This document shows, piece by piece, positions 9,381-17,951 of a stretch of DNA of 64,000 nt (its first letter is position 1; every line of letters starts with the position of its first letter). The position numbers and the translations under genes were made by a program. The DNA comes from an uncultured Woeseiaceae bacterium (GTDB taxonomy: Bacteria; Pseudomonadota; Gammaproteobacteria; Steroidobacterales; Woeseiaceae), in the NCBI GenBank assembly GCA_905182415.1, contig CAJJBK010000002.1, positions 1 to 64,000 on the forward strand. Reading direction: 5' to 3'. Under the pieces are notes generated by a model. It was given only the letters and a program-made list of their open reading frames with translations, made no database searches and had not been told where the DNA came from.

Positions 9381-10178
9381 ATGTCGTTAGAAAATCTTTT
9401 TGAAGCTCATCAAGTTGATCTCTATCGCGATCAATATCAAGTATTTAAAAACTTAACACTCGCAATAAAAAAAAATGAATCTGTGGCCATTCTAGGCGCT
9501 AATGGTTCAGGCAAAACCACCCTTTTAAAAGCTCTAAATAAAGAAATTTATCCTGCCTCTAAACCTAATTCCTGGTTAAAAATATACGGGAAAGAAAACT
9601 GGAATGTCTGGCAACTAAGATCGATGATTGGTTATGTTTCAGATGATATATATAAAGCTTATACTCCTGAAGTGAGAGGGTTAGAAATCATTCTCTCTGG
9701 TTTTCATTCAAGCATAGGAGTTCATGGATCTATTCAACAAAAGATAACTGATGAGCAACTAAAAAAAACAAAAGAAATCATGCTTGAATTAAATCTTTTA
9801 AGTTTGATCGATAAGCCTTTATTTAAAATGTCAACGGGACAGCAAAGAAGATGTTTACTTGCCAGAGCGTTAGTAAATGATCCTCAAACATTATTATTGG
9901 ATGAACCCACTACCGGGTTGGATATAATCAGCACATTTCATTATTTAAAACTGCTAACAAAAATTAAGAATAGAGGCCGTAATATAATTTTAGTTACTCA
10001 TAATCTCCAAGAAATCAATAAAGACATTGATCGAGTTATATTATTACGTAAAGGAATTGTTATTGCTGATGGACCTCGAGAAAAGATAATCACAGCTAAA
10101 AATATTTCGCTGGCTTATGGGATTAATATTGGCCTATCAATGGTTGATGGAAAATATTTACCCTATGCTAAAGGCTAG
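9381..10178 (+). CDS. ABC transporter ATP-binding protein without an adjacent permease
   Basis: A 265-residue single-domain ABC ATPase. Walker A is GANGSGKTT, the signature motif is MSTGQQRRCLLARAL, Walker B is TLLLDEPTTGLD, and the switch His is in LVTHN. It resembles the ATPases related to ModF and iron-complex uptake proteins. No permease or binding-protein gene is nearby; the upstream neighbour is a MATE transporter that does not use ATP. It therefore either serves a permease encoded elsewhere or has a non-transport role. Its stop codon overlaps the 3' end of the convergent GIY-YIG gene by 11 bases. Confidence 0.9.
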   Translation: MSLENLFEAHQVDLYRDQYQVFKNLTLAIKKNESVAILGANGSGKTTLLKALNKEIYPASKPNSWLKIYGKENWNVWQLRSMIGYVSDDIYKAYTPEVRGLEIILSGFHSSIGVHGSIQQKITDEQLKKTKEIMLELNLLSLIDKPLFKMSTGQQRRCLLARALVNDPQTLLLDEPTTGLDIISTFHYLKLLTKIKNRGRNIILVTHNLQEINKDIDRVILLRKGIVIADGPREKIITAKNISLAYGINIGLSMVDGKYLPYAKG

Positions 10179-10467
10179 CCTCCTTCGCAACCGACATGAG
10201 ATTATTAAGTTGTTTGGGGTTTAAAATTAATAATTCTTTTTCTTTTTTTGTTAATTTTTTAACACAATTCTCTAACTTAAGAGCGTCACTCTTTTCACCC
10301 ACAACCATAGAAAGAACCAATTTTAAAGGTCCTTTTCCTTGTAGATATTTTGCCCCTCTCTTGCTACTAGAAGCGTGTTCACTGATTCGTCTATTAACAT
10401 CTATGGTGATGCCAGTATAAAGGCTATTGTCCTTGCAACGGACGAGGTAGATATTCCATTTTTTCAT
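10168..10467 (-). CDS. GIY-YIG nuclease superfamily protein (YhbQ-like)
   Basis: A 99-residue protein consisting of one GIY-YIG domain: NIYLVRCKDNSLYTGIT supplies the two tyrosine-containing strands, followed by the conserved Arg in DVNRRISEHASS and the GPLKLV segment. The C-terminal part (ALKLENCVKKLTKKEKELL) matches the UPF0213/YhbQ family, small stand-alone nuclease-like proteins proposed to act in DNA processing. The start codon overlaps the stop of the upstream acyltransferase gene by four bases (ATGA), which suggests translational coupling. Confidence 0.9.
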   Translation of the reverse strand: MKKWNIYLVRCKDNSLYTGITIDVNRRISEHASSSKRGAKYLQGKGPLKLVLSMVVGEKSDALKLENCVKKLTKKEKELLILNPKQLNNLMSVAKEASL

Positions 10468-11375
10468 TCTAAAGTCAGAATATTATTAGATAATAGATCG
10501 CCGCGCTTCATTTTTGTTATTTTAGCTTCCTTGATCTTCCATAATTCAGATAACCATAACTGAAAACGCTTTCTATCCTCGATGCAATTATCATAATCAC
10601 CAGCAATCATCCATTTCTCAATGGGTTTCTTCACAACATCGACCGCAACTGAATCAAATTTACCGCAAAGCATATCCCAAAAACTAACAATTCCTTTTGG
10701 GTAAACAATTGTGACATCAAGAATTTTATCAAACATATCGCCCATAGCAGATATTGCCATAGCAATACCTCCAGCCTTAGGTTTTAGTAAATTATGATAA
10801 GGAGATTTGGTGGTTAATTTTTTAGATTCAGTAAAACGAGTTCCTTCCACAAAATTAATTACACTAGTAGGCACATTACGAAATTTACGGCATGCTTTTT
10901 TCGTGGCTTCTACGTCCTGACCTTTTTTTGAGGGATTCTTTTCTAAAAATTCCTTAGAGTATCGTTTCATAAACGGCATATCTAAGGCCCACCAAGATAA
11001 TCCTAGAAACGGCAGCCAAACTAATTCTCGTTTAATGAAAAATTTAAGGAAAGGGATTCGGCCATTAAATACGGTCTGCAAAACAATAACGTCTACCCAT
11101 GACAGATGATTAACCAATAATAAGTACCAATCTTTTTCATCCAAGTGATCAATACCACTTACATTCCAATGTGTTTTGTTAATAGTGGAAAAAATAAAGG
11201 AATTACAACTAATCCAAAATGAAGCCATTTTTGAGGGTAATTTTGTAAATAATTTTTTTAGATAATCTCCGGGCAAAAATGCACGAATCATCGCAAATAG
11301 AATTAATGGCACAAACCAAATAATTGTATTTACAATCAAAAGCATGAGGACAACAATGCCTTGTAAGTTTTTCAT
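10464..11375 (-). CDS. PlsC-type acyltransferase (YihG-like)
   Basis: A 303-residue inner-membrane acyltransferase with a hydrophobic N-terminus. The HX4D catalytic motif is NHLSWVD, followed by the acceptor-site block (PFLKFFIKRELVWLPFLG) and VNFVEGTRFT. The long form with WWALDMPFMKRYSKEFL matches the YihG/YihG-like subgroup, which acylates lysophospholipids with unsaturated chains. The C-terminal segment lacks further domains. It shares a four-base overlap with the GIY-YIG gene downstream. Confidence 0.9.
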   Translation of the reverse strand: MKNLQGIVVLMLLIVNTIIWFVPLILFAMIRAFLPGDYLKKLFTKLPSKMASFWISCNSFIFSTINKTHWNVSGIDHLDEKDWYLLLVNHLSWVDVIVLQTVFNGRIPFLKFFIKRELVWLPFLGLSWWALDMPFMKRYSKEFLEKNPSKKGQDVEATKKACRKFRNVPTSVINFVEGTRFTESKKLTTKSPYHNLLKPKAGGIAMAISAMGDMFDKILDVTIVYPKGIVSFWDMLCGKFDSVAVDVVKKPIEKWMIAGDYDNCIEDRKRFQLWLSELWKIKEAKITKMKRGDLLSNNILTLE

Positions 11376-11433
11376 AATATAAGTGACAAATTAAACACTA
11401 TGTCGCCAAAATAAAAGCATTAAAATGATTCAT

Positions 11434-11715
11434 TTAATCTGTTCTACTAGTTACTTCTAGTAAATGGTAACCAAATTGAGTCTTTACAGGTCCCTGCACA
11501 GAACTCACTTCAGCGCTAAATACCACTTTATCAAATTCTGGTACCATCATGCCTGGTCCAAATTCACCAAGATCTCCGCCTTGATTTCCTGAAGGGCATG
11601 AAGAATGTTGTTTCGCCAAATCAGAAAATTCAGCACCTTCAATAATTTGTTTTTTTAGTGATATACACTGCTCTTCTGAATCTACCAAAATATGTCTTGC
11701 TGTTGCCTTTGCCAT
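11434..11715 (-). CDS. ppiC: Parvulin-type peptidyl-prolyl cis-trans isomerase
   Basis: Cytoplasmic prolyl isomerase of the parvulin class. The 93-residue protein is a single catalytic domain: ARHILVDSEEQC, SSCPSGNQGGDLGEF, MVPEFDKVVFS and TQFGYHLLEV closely match E. coli PpiC, including the active-site His and Phe/Tyr positions. There is no signal peptide, so it is not a SurA- or PpiD-type periplasmic chaperone. An AAAAGG ribosome-binding site lies at suitable distance upstream of the ATG. Confidence 0.95.
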   Translation of the reverse strand: MAKATARHILVDSEEQCISLKKQIIEGAEFSDLAKQHSSCPSGNQGGDLGEFGPGMMVPEFDKVVFSAEVSSVQGPVKTQFGYHLLEVTSRTD

Positions 11716-11776
11716 AATTATTACCTTTTTAAATTGTGTTTAAATAAATCATACATCCTGTCTTCTCCGAAGTCGC

Positions 11777-12415
11777 TTATGACACCCAGACTGTCTCAAT
11801 TACTTGATTAAGTCCGCTTTTTCTAAACTTCGGTGAACTATTCTCAATATCATTATATGAATCTTTTTCTATAAGATCAGACCAATAAGATAACATCTCA
11901 ACAGGTTTTATTGAATATGGTGGCCCTTCAACAAAACCTTCTGCATATTCCAGTGATATTATAAATTTATAAGCTTCTTGCCCTAACAAAGATTTCATAT
12001 GATGAACATAACTAGATCTTATTTCAGGTCTTATGGCAACGATTGAGCCTCTGTCATACAATGCTTCTGCATCACACAAATCATAATCAAAATAATCTCC
12101 ACAATAAATAGAAATCTGAATATTGATCGCTTCAAAGATTTTTAAATTCTTATACGTACTCTCTTTGTAGATTAAATTATTTTCTAAAAAGAAGGCTCTA
12201 GCGCCAATTTCTGATACTTCTATACCAATCACACGATGCCCAAGATTGGCCAACCAAACCAGATCTTTTGATTTTCCACAAAGCGGCACCAATACAGTGC
12301 AACTTCTATTAACCGGTGACCAATGTTTCTTTAAAGAGGCATTACCTAGTTCTTGATGCCAGCCAATCCGATTATCTTGCCATCTATCTCTCCATTCTCT
12401 AAGCAATAATTTCAC
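11777..12415 (-). CDS. tpm: Thiopurine S-methyltransferase
   Basis: SAM-dependent methyltransferase of the TPMT family; bacterial members also methylate selenium and tellurium oxyanions. The 212-residue length fits. It starts with the family hallmark WRDRWQDNRIGWHQE and continues with the SAM-binding block VLVPLCGKSKDLVWLANLGH and IGIEVSEIGARAFF. A DRGSIVAI motif corresponds to the conserved acidic post-motif. It lies 61 bases upstream of ppiC on the same strand and is divergent from folD. Confidence 0.93.
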   Translation of the reverse strand: MKLLLREWRDRWQDNRIGWHQELGNASLKKHWSPVNRSCTVLVPLCGKSKDLVWLANLGHRVIGIEVSEIGARAFFLENNLIYKESTYKNLKIFEAINIQISIYCGDYFDYDLCDAEALYDRGSIVAIRPEIRSSYVHHMKSLLGQEAYKFIISLEYAEGFVEGPPYSIKPVEMLSYWSDLIEKDSYNDIENSSPKFRKSGLNQVIETVWVS

Positions 12416-12495
12416 CCAATAAGTATATTAAAAATATTTTTGCTTTTATTTCTAATCTTTCAAAAAAAATATATTTAGCTAAAACATGAAATCAG

Positions 12496-12545
12496 TATAA
12501 TAGCTCACAATTCATCCGCATAATTAAACCTCAGATATATCTGAG
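12496..12545 (+). promoter_or_regulatory. Candidate folD promoter element and leader palindrome
   Basis: A perfect TATAAT hexamer lies at 12496-12501 with a poor -35 partner (TTTAGC, 16-base spacer). Downstream, in the presumptive leader, CTCAGATA/TATCTGAG at 12530-12545 is a perfect 16-base palindrome. The ribosome-binding site AAGGA at 12554-12558 and the folD ATG at 12567 follow. The palindrome could be an operator or an RNA hairpin; no known riboswitch is recognised. Confidence 0.4.
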
Positions 12546-12566
12546 AATAAATCAAGGAATAAAAAA

Positions 12567-13448
12567 ATGTCAACAGCCGCATTAATCAATGGAAAACAAA
12601 AAGCACAGGAATTGACAGTAACAATCAAAGAAGCGACTTTAAGATTAAAGCAAGAAGGTATTATTCCAGGACTTGCAGTTGTTATTATTGGAGAAGATCC
12701 AGCCAGCCAGGTCTATGTAAGAAATAAAAAAAGGACTGCTGAGGAGTGTGGTTTTTCATCAACCCAACATTCTTTGGGTAAGGATGTTAGCGAACAAGAG
12801 GTTTTAAATTTAATCAAAACCCTCAATGAAGATTCAGCGGTTCATGGTATTTTAGTTCAACTGCCGTTACCTAGAAATTTAAATGAAGAATTAATCACAC
12901 AATCTATTGTTCCTGAAAAAGATGTTGACGGATTTCATTATATCAATATTGGTAAATTAGCAGCGGGAGATTTAGAAAATGCTTTTGTACCCTGCACTCC
13001 TGCTGGCTGTATGTTAATGATTGAAGATCATCTGGGCAAAGATCTATCAGGCTTACATGCGACTGTCATTGGGCGGTCTAATATAGTTGGAAAACCCATG
13101 GCAAGTTTATTGCTCCAAGCCAACGCGACAGTCACAATCTGCCACAAAGCAACTATAGATGTCCCCGGTATCGTGAAACAATCAGATATTGTAGTTGCTG
13201 CTGTTGGACGGCCAGATATGATCAAAGGAAATTGGATTAAACCAGGAGCTGTAGTGATTGACGTAGGTATCAACAGAATCGAGGTTGAAGAAAATGGTGA
13301 AATGAAATCAAAATTAACTGGAGATGTTGATTTTGATGAAGTGGTAAAAGTTGCAAGCGCCATTACTCCTGTCCCTGGTGGTGTTGGACCGATGACTATC
13401 GCTATGCTTATGTTTAATACTCTGAGTTCAGCTAAAAACAGTCAATAA
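12567..13448 (+). CDS. folD: Bifunctional methylenetetrahydrofolate dehydrogenase/methenyltetrahydrofolate cyclohydrolase
   Basis: Interconverts 5,10-methylene-, methenyl- and 10-formyl-tetrahydrofolate in the cytosol, feeding purine and formyl-Met synthesis. The 293-residue protein shows the catalytic [13 protein letters not shown] segment (Tyr and Lys), [17 protein letters not shown], the PCTPAGCM loop, the NADP site [16 protein letters not shown] and the C-terminal [16 protein letters not shown] clear AAGGA ribosome-binding site precedes the ATG by 8 bases. The following oxygenase gene starts 3 bases after the folD stop, so the two are likely translated together. Confidence 0.97.
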   Translation: MSTAALINGKQKAQELTVTIKEATLRLKQEGIIPGLAVVIIGEDPASQVYVRNKKRTAEECGFSSTQHSLGKDVSEQEVLNLIKTLNEDSAVHGILVQLPLPRNLNEELITQSIVPEKDVDGFHYINIGKLAAGDLENAFVPCTPAGCMLMIEDHLGKDLSGLHATVIGRSNIVGKPMASLLLQANATVTICHKATIDVPGIVKQSDIVVAAVGRPDMIKGNWIKPGAVVIDVGINRIEVEENGEMKSKLTGDVDFDEVVKVASAITPVPGGVGPMTIAMLMFNTLSSAKNSQ

Positions 13449-13451
13449 AAA

Positions 13452-14423
13452 ATGAAATACTTAAACTCAGAAAATATTCCCTGTATTAATCTTAGTCATC
13501 TTCAAGAGGACTCGCCAGAATATAATGCAGCTATCCTTAAAATTAAAACAAGCTGCCTTAATCCTGGATTTTTTTGCCTAGAGAATTTATCCTCAGATAC
13601 GGAAAAAATGATTGATGTAACAGCTAGTCACATGGAATATTTGTTTTCAATGGAAGAAGATAACCCTGTAAAACAAGATATTAATGTAACCGGAAAATCC
13701 AATACCTATGGCTGGATGCCAATGTTTCAAGAACCTGCATATGAGCCTGGAACAATTGCACATCTTGAATCATTTGATTTCGGAAGAAGTGAAAAAGAAA
13801 TAGAATCAGAAAACTTCACCAAAAATCAGTGGCCAAATATAACTGATTTCAGAAAGGATATTCGATCAATTTGGAGCGAATATACAAATGTAGGCATGCT
13901 TACCTTAAAAGCAATCGCTAAAAGTCTTAACTTACCTATAGACTTTCTCGCTGAATCCTGTAAATCACAAGATCTCAGTACCATGCGACTTCTTAATTAT
14001 CCTGCTGTTGATTCATCTGCCATTGATAAAAATAATGTTGGTATATCCGCTCATACTGATTTTGAATGCATAACCCTAATCTCACAAACCGCCCCTGGTT
14101 TAGAGCTTTTAGGCACTAATGGTGATTGGTACAAAGCTTCTTCAGATAATAAAAAAATTATCGTAATTATTGGCAAAATGTTAGAGACTTGGACGAACGG
14201 ATTAATTCAAGCTACCAAGCATCGAGTCCACAATAGAGAATGGCAAAGATACAGTATGGTTCTTTTTTTTGGAGTAAATGATGAAATAATTATCAAGCCA
14301 CTACAAGAATTTTTACAAAAAGATCAACCGTCTAAATATACTCCGATTTCGCAACGTGAGCATATAAAAAATGAATTATCGATGGCGGAAAAGAACCGGG
14401 ATGATATATCTAAAGGATCATAA
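13452..14423 (+). CDS. Isopenicillin N synthase-like 2-oxoglutarate/Fe(II) oxygenase
   Basis: A 323-residue non-heme iron oxygenase. The jelly-roll iron ligands are visible as HTD (His201, Asp203) in SAHTDFECITLI and the distal His257 in KHRVHN, followed by the 2-oxoglutarate-binding pair in RYSMVLFF (Arg266, Ser268). Family members use O2 and usually 2-oxoglutarate to hydroxylate or desaturate small molecules. The gene starts 3 bases after folD. It converges on a threonine-dehydratase-like and an aminotransferase gene, so an amino-acid-like substrate is plausible but unproven. Confidence 0.88.
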   Translation: MKYLNSENIPCINLSHLQEDSPEYNAAILKIKTSCLNPGFFCLENLSSDTEKMIDVTASHMEYLFSMEEDNPVKQDINVTGKSNTYGWMPMFQEPAYEPGTIAHLESFDFGRSEKEIESENFTKNQWPNITDFRKDIRSIWSEYTNVGMLTLKAIAKSLNLPIDFLAESCKSQDLSTMRLLNYPAVDSSAIDKNNVGISAHTDFECITLISQTAPGLELLGTNGDWYKASSDNKKIIVIIGKMLETWTNGLIQATKHRVHNREWQRYSMVLFFGVNDEIIIKPLQEFLQKDQPSKYTPISQREHIKNELSMAEKNRDDISKGS

Positions 14424-14427
14424 AAGA

Positions 14428-15402
14428 CTATATTACTGACGCCAAGGTCTTCCTAGAAATATTTCCACCGCAAACCACAATAGCGACATTCTTTCCTTTA
14501 TAAAGATCTTTTCTAGCAAGGAAACCAGCAAGTGCAACACCAGCGGCTCCCTCGATCAACATTCGATGAACATCAATAAATGTTTGCATACTTTCTTTGA
14601 TTTGTTGTTCAGAAACCAATTCATAATGATCAACATATTTCTGGCAAAGATCGAATGTAATCGCACCCTCTTCGATCCCTCCTGCAGTTCCATCTGATAA
14701 GGTAGGATCACTGATCATATCAATGATCTTGCCTGACTTAATAGAATGAGTCATTACTGCTGAGGCAGATGGCTGGCAGCCAATCACTTGAATATCAGGC
14801 AATAAAGATTTCATATAGGCTGCAACACCCGAGATTAAGCCACCGCCGCCTATCGCGACGAATACTGCATCGCATTGAGGTAATTGGGAAACAATCTCTT
14901 TACCGCAAGTACCTTGGCCAGATATAACTTCTTCATCATTATAAGGAGACAAAAATGTTAACTTATTTTCTGCTGCATATCGACGTGCATAATTCTCAGT
15001 ATCTACTCCATCCTTTCCAAAAAATCGTACCTCACAGCCAGATCTTTTAATTGCATCAACCTTAATACTTGAGGTGCCTTCAGGAACAAAAACAAGACCA
15101 GCAATGCCCAATTCTTTCATGGCATAAGCTGATGCAGCACCATGATTACCGCTTGACGCAGTAACGCAACCACCCCTCTTTTGTTGCTCACTCAAAAGAA
15201 GCACTTTATTGAATGCACCACGAGCTTTAAATGAACCCGTTATTTGAAGATTTTCTAGTTTCAGCCATACCTTTGAACCACTCATATCACTATAATATGG
15301 CGAGAATTCCAAAGGAGTTTTTCTGATATGATTTTCAATCCGATTTGCAGCATCTGTAATATTTTGAGGTAGTATTTTTATTTCCATATTCATTTCACCC
15401 AA
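14428..15402 (-). CDS. PLP-dependent threonine/serine dehydratase-like enzyme
   Basis: A 324-residue fold-type II PLP enzyme. The Schiff-base lysine is Lys59 in TGSFKARGAFN; the substrate loop TASSGNHGAASAYA and the phosphate-binding glycine loop AIGGGGLISGVA are intact, and the C-terminal VVCGGNIS matches the family. It lacks the ACT regulatory domains of biosynthetic IlvA, which is encoded separately at the right edge. It is therefore of the catabolic, threo-3-hydroxyaspartate or serine-racemase-like type. An alternative in-frame ATG 12 bases downstream would only shorten the N-terminus. It lies 25 bases downstream of an aminotransferase gene on the same strand. Confidence 0.88.
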   Translation of the reverse strand: MGEMNMEIKILPQNITDAANRIENHIRKTPLEFSPYYSDMSGSKVWLKLENLQITGSFKARGAFNKVLLLSEQQKRGGCVTASSGNHGAASAYAMKELGIAGLVFVPEGTSSIKVDAIKRSGCEVRFFGKDGVDTENYARRYAAENKLTFLSPYNDEEVISGQGTCGKEIVSQLPQCDAVFVAIGGGGLISGVAAYMKSLLPDIQVIGCQPSASAVMTHSIKSGKIIDMISDPTLSDGTAGGIEEGAITFDLCQKYVDHYELVSEQQIKESMQTFIDVHRMLIEGAAGVALAGFLARKDLYKGKNVAIVVCGGNISRKTLASVI

Positions 15403-15427
15403 ATTAAAAAATCAATATTTTTAGTGT

Positions 15428-16609
15428 CTAGATGCACTCAGAGAGTATCTTCATGTCATTATCGAAAGAATCTGCCTCTAATGGCCCAAAAGAAAAACGA
15501 ATAAACTTATCCAATGGACTCGCTGACACGCCGTCACGTTGCATATCACATAAGTAACCAGGCAAGATACCAGCATCATGCTTAAATAAACGTTCATTAA
15601 ACTCATCCGCGGTCAGATTATTCGGAAGCAGTCCCCAGTGATAAAAACCTCCACACCCAGTGAAAAGCTCAAAGCCGAGCTCTAGAAGCCCTGTCTGATA
15701 TCTTTCTCGTTGCGATTTATAAAAATCACAGACTGCTTGACGAGCATGAGCAACGCGACTTTTTTCAAGTAATTCTGTAACGTATAATTGAGAGGGTCTC
15801 GAAATTCCTCCCATTCCGAAAGAGGAGTAATTCCTAAATAATTCAATATGTTTTTCAGCGGCAATGACCCACCCTACTCTCATTCCAGGAACCTGGAGCC
15901 CCTTAGTGGCGGCCCCCACTATAAAGATATCTGTATTATCGATATCTTTCACATAACTAATTGCACTCATCGGTTTCGGGTCATTATAAAACTCATAGGC
16001 TTCATCAAAGATAGCTCCACGACCAGGTTGACTGTATTTCTCAACCATATTTTTTAGTCTATTTGGAGAAAGGGCAACTCCCGTGGGATTACATGGATTA
16101 CTCTTAAGTAACAATACTCTTTTACTACCTTCCACGGGATCTATATCATAATCACTATCGCTTGGCCTAAATTCATTGCTAATATTACTGGGAATAATAT
16201 GTACTTTTTTATTTAAAAGTCTCAACATGTCCCAATATGGAGTATATTCAGTCTCTTCAAGAGCCACGCATACATCTGATTCAAGAAAAGCTAAATTAGC
16301 TAAAAGACCAGGCCTTCCTCCAGCAAAAACCCCAACATGATCAGGAGTAATGTTCGCAGAATAATAATCATTGTAATAATCAGCTATTGCTGACCTTAAC
16401 TCTATCTCACCGGTTGCCTTCGGATATTTTAAATCTAAATTATTCAAAGCAATCGAATCAGGTAATGAAGGGCCGCCTGGTAATTGTGAAGTCAATGGAT
16501 AACCCTGAGCCCAAGGATGAGTTCCATGATCGCCCATATATTTTGAGGTGGCATCTGCAAATTTGAATAATGTTTCATATACGCCCATCGGCGGGAATTG
16601 AACTAACAT
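15428..16609 (-). CDS. Class I/II PLP-dependent aminotransferase
   Basis: A 393-residue fold-type I aminotransferase, cytosolic. Visible landmarks are NPCNPTG (171-177), the PLP-pyridine Asp in FDEAYEFY (201-208), the Schiff-base Lys236 in GAATKGLQVPGMRVGW and the substrate carboxylate Arg in FIRFSFGP. An unusual feature is the N-terminal DHGTHPWAQGYPL block in place of the more common short glycine loop. Specificity is not assignable. It is followed 25 bases later by the threonine-dehydratase-like gene; the pair probably works on one hydroxy-amino acid. It is divergent from the RND efflux genes across a 214-base spacer. Confidence 0.88.
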   Translation of the reverse strand: MLVQFPPMGVYETLFKFADATSKYMGDHGTHPWAQGYPLTSQLPGGPSLPDSIALNNLDLKYPKATGEIELRSAIADYYNDYYSANITPDHVGVFAGGRPGLLANLAFLESDVCVALEETEYTPYWDMLRLLNKKVHIIPSNISNEFRPSDSDYDIDPVEGSKRVLLLKSNPCNPTGVALSPNRLKNMVEKYSQPGRGAIFDEAYEFYNDPKPMSAISYVKDIDNTDIFIVGAATKGLQVPGMRVGWVIAAEKHIELFRNYSSFGMGGISRPSQLYVTELLEKSRVAHARQAVCDFYKSQRERYQTGLLELGFELFTGCGGFYHWGLLPNNLTADEFNERLFKHDAGILPGYLCDMQRDGVSASPLDKFIRFSFGPLEADSFDNDMKILSECI

Positions 16610-16823
16610 AATTTATTTCCTATTCTAAAATATTTATCATAATCAAAACTTCAAAACCAAACGATACAGTTGTATAAATAATAATTCTAGAATTTTTGAC
16701 AATCTTTAAAATATACTTCAATACAAAACGTTACATTTCTTAACATTAATTAACTGGATTATAGGAAATAGCTTGTTATCATTCGAGCCCTTAATTCATC
16801 TACAATGATTATATAAATATCAA

Positions 16824-17951
16824 ATGTTTAGCTTCAGTTTAGAAAAATTCAAATCCTGGTATTTACCTTTTGGTATTTTCTTTACCATCGTTCTTTGGTT
16901 GCTAAGCGGAATCTCTCAAACCGAAAATACTGTTTCAACTCAGGAATCAAAGAAAATCAATGCGCAACCATTGATTAGCGTAAGAGTACGCGATCAAATA
17001 GCTAAAAACATTACTCGAAATCTAACCATTAACGGAAGAACAGCTCCGTCGAGAATAGTAACGATAAAAGCTGAAACAGATGGTAGAGTGATGAAAATAG
17101 GTGCTAAACGTGGAGAGAAGATCTCCATGGGCAGCCTGTTAGTTCAATTAAGTGAGCGTGATCGTTTTGCAAACCTTGCGGAATCAGAAGCCATTGTAAA
17201 ACAAAGAGAGGTCGAATTTTTAGGACAAAAAAAATTAGCCAATGATAATTTAGTTTCAGAAATAAAACTCCAAGAAGCTGTCAGTAATCTTGAGAAGGCG
17301 AAAACACAGTTAATAAGGGCATCTTTGGATATTGATTTCATGAATATAAAATCGCCTTTCGAAGGGTCACTTCAAGATCGATACGTCGAAATTGGTGATT
17401 TCGTAAAATCTGGTGATAATATTGCCACCATAATTGATGATAAGACACTAATAGTAAAGGCTGAAATTTCAGAAAATGATGTCAAATTCTTAAAAGTCGG
17501 TGATCTTGGGTTAGCCAAATTATCTACAGGGCAAGAAATTCAAGGAATCATAAGATACATTGCACCAGCCGCTCAAGAATCTACAAGAACATTTAATATA
17601 GAACTAAAATTGAAAAATGATAAGGGAGCTCTCAGAGCTGGAGTTTCTACTCAATTAATTATTTCTGCAGAAGAAGTAACAGCGCACCTCGTATCCCCAG
17701 CATTACTTAGTCTTAACGATGAAGGAATCATTGGTATCAAAATCATTGAAGAAAAAAATAAAGTAAAATTTATCCCCGCGGATATAGTGTTAGCTTCCGA
17801 TGAAGGGGTATACATTGCAGGACTACCCTTTACCTCGACCATTATTACTGTTGGCCAAGGTTATGTTAAATCGGGTATGCGAGTAAATCTGATATCTGAA
17901 AGCGATACTGAAGCAACATTAGCTGCTCAGAGAGAAAAACAAGGTCAATAA
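16824..17951 (+). CDS. RND efflux pump periplasmic adaptor (membrane fusion protein)
   Basis: A 375-residue HlyD/AcrA-type adaptor. A membrane-spanning N-terminus (residues about 12-30) is followed by the lipoyl half-motif around GRVMKIGAKRGEKIS, a short helical hairpin (residues about 110-165), a second lipoyl half (NIKSPFEGSLQDRYVEIGDF) and the beta-barrel region. It links the inner-membrane pump to an outer-membrane channel; no TolC-like gene lies in the window. Its stop is immediately followed by the permease ATG (zero-base gap). No repressor gene is adjacent. Confidence 0.93.
   Translation: MFSFSLEKFKSWYLPFGIFFTIVLWLLSGISQTENTVSTQESKKINAQPLISVRVRDQIAKNITRNLTINGRTAPSRIVTIKAETDGRVMKIGAKRGEKISMGSLLVQLSERDRFANLAESEAIVKQREVEFLGQKKLANDNLVSEIKLQEAVSNLEKAKTQLIRASLDIDFMNIKSPFEGSLQDRYVEIGDFVKSGDNIATIIDDKTLIVKAEISENDVKFLKVGDLGLAKLSTGQEIQGIIRYIAPAAQESTRTFNIELKLKNDKGALRAGVSTQLIISAEEVTAHLVSPALLSLNDEGIIGIKIIEEKNKVKFIPADIVLASDEGVYIAGLPFTSTIITVGQGYVKSGMRVNLISESDTEATLAAQREKQGQ

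Noticed and set aside
13028-13363. A 111-codon open frame antisense to folD
   Set aside because: It is fully contained in folD; its translation is the complement of conserved FolD motifs and matches no family.
14428-15402. Call as the biosynthetic threonine deaminase
   Set aside because: It lacks ACT domains, while a clear biosynthetic IlvA with two ACT-like regions is present at the right edge.
16664-16701. ATACA-GT-TGTAT inverted repeat and a perfect TTGACA upstream of the RND genes
   Set aside because: The 12-base repeat is short enough to arise by chance in AT-rich DNA, and no acceptable -10 lies 16-18 bases after the TTGACA.
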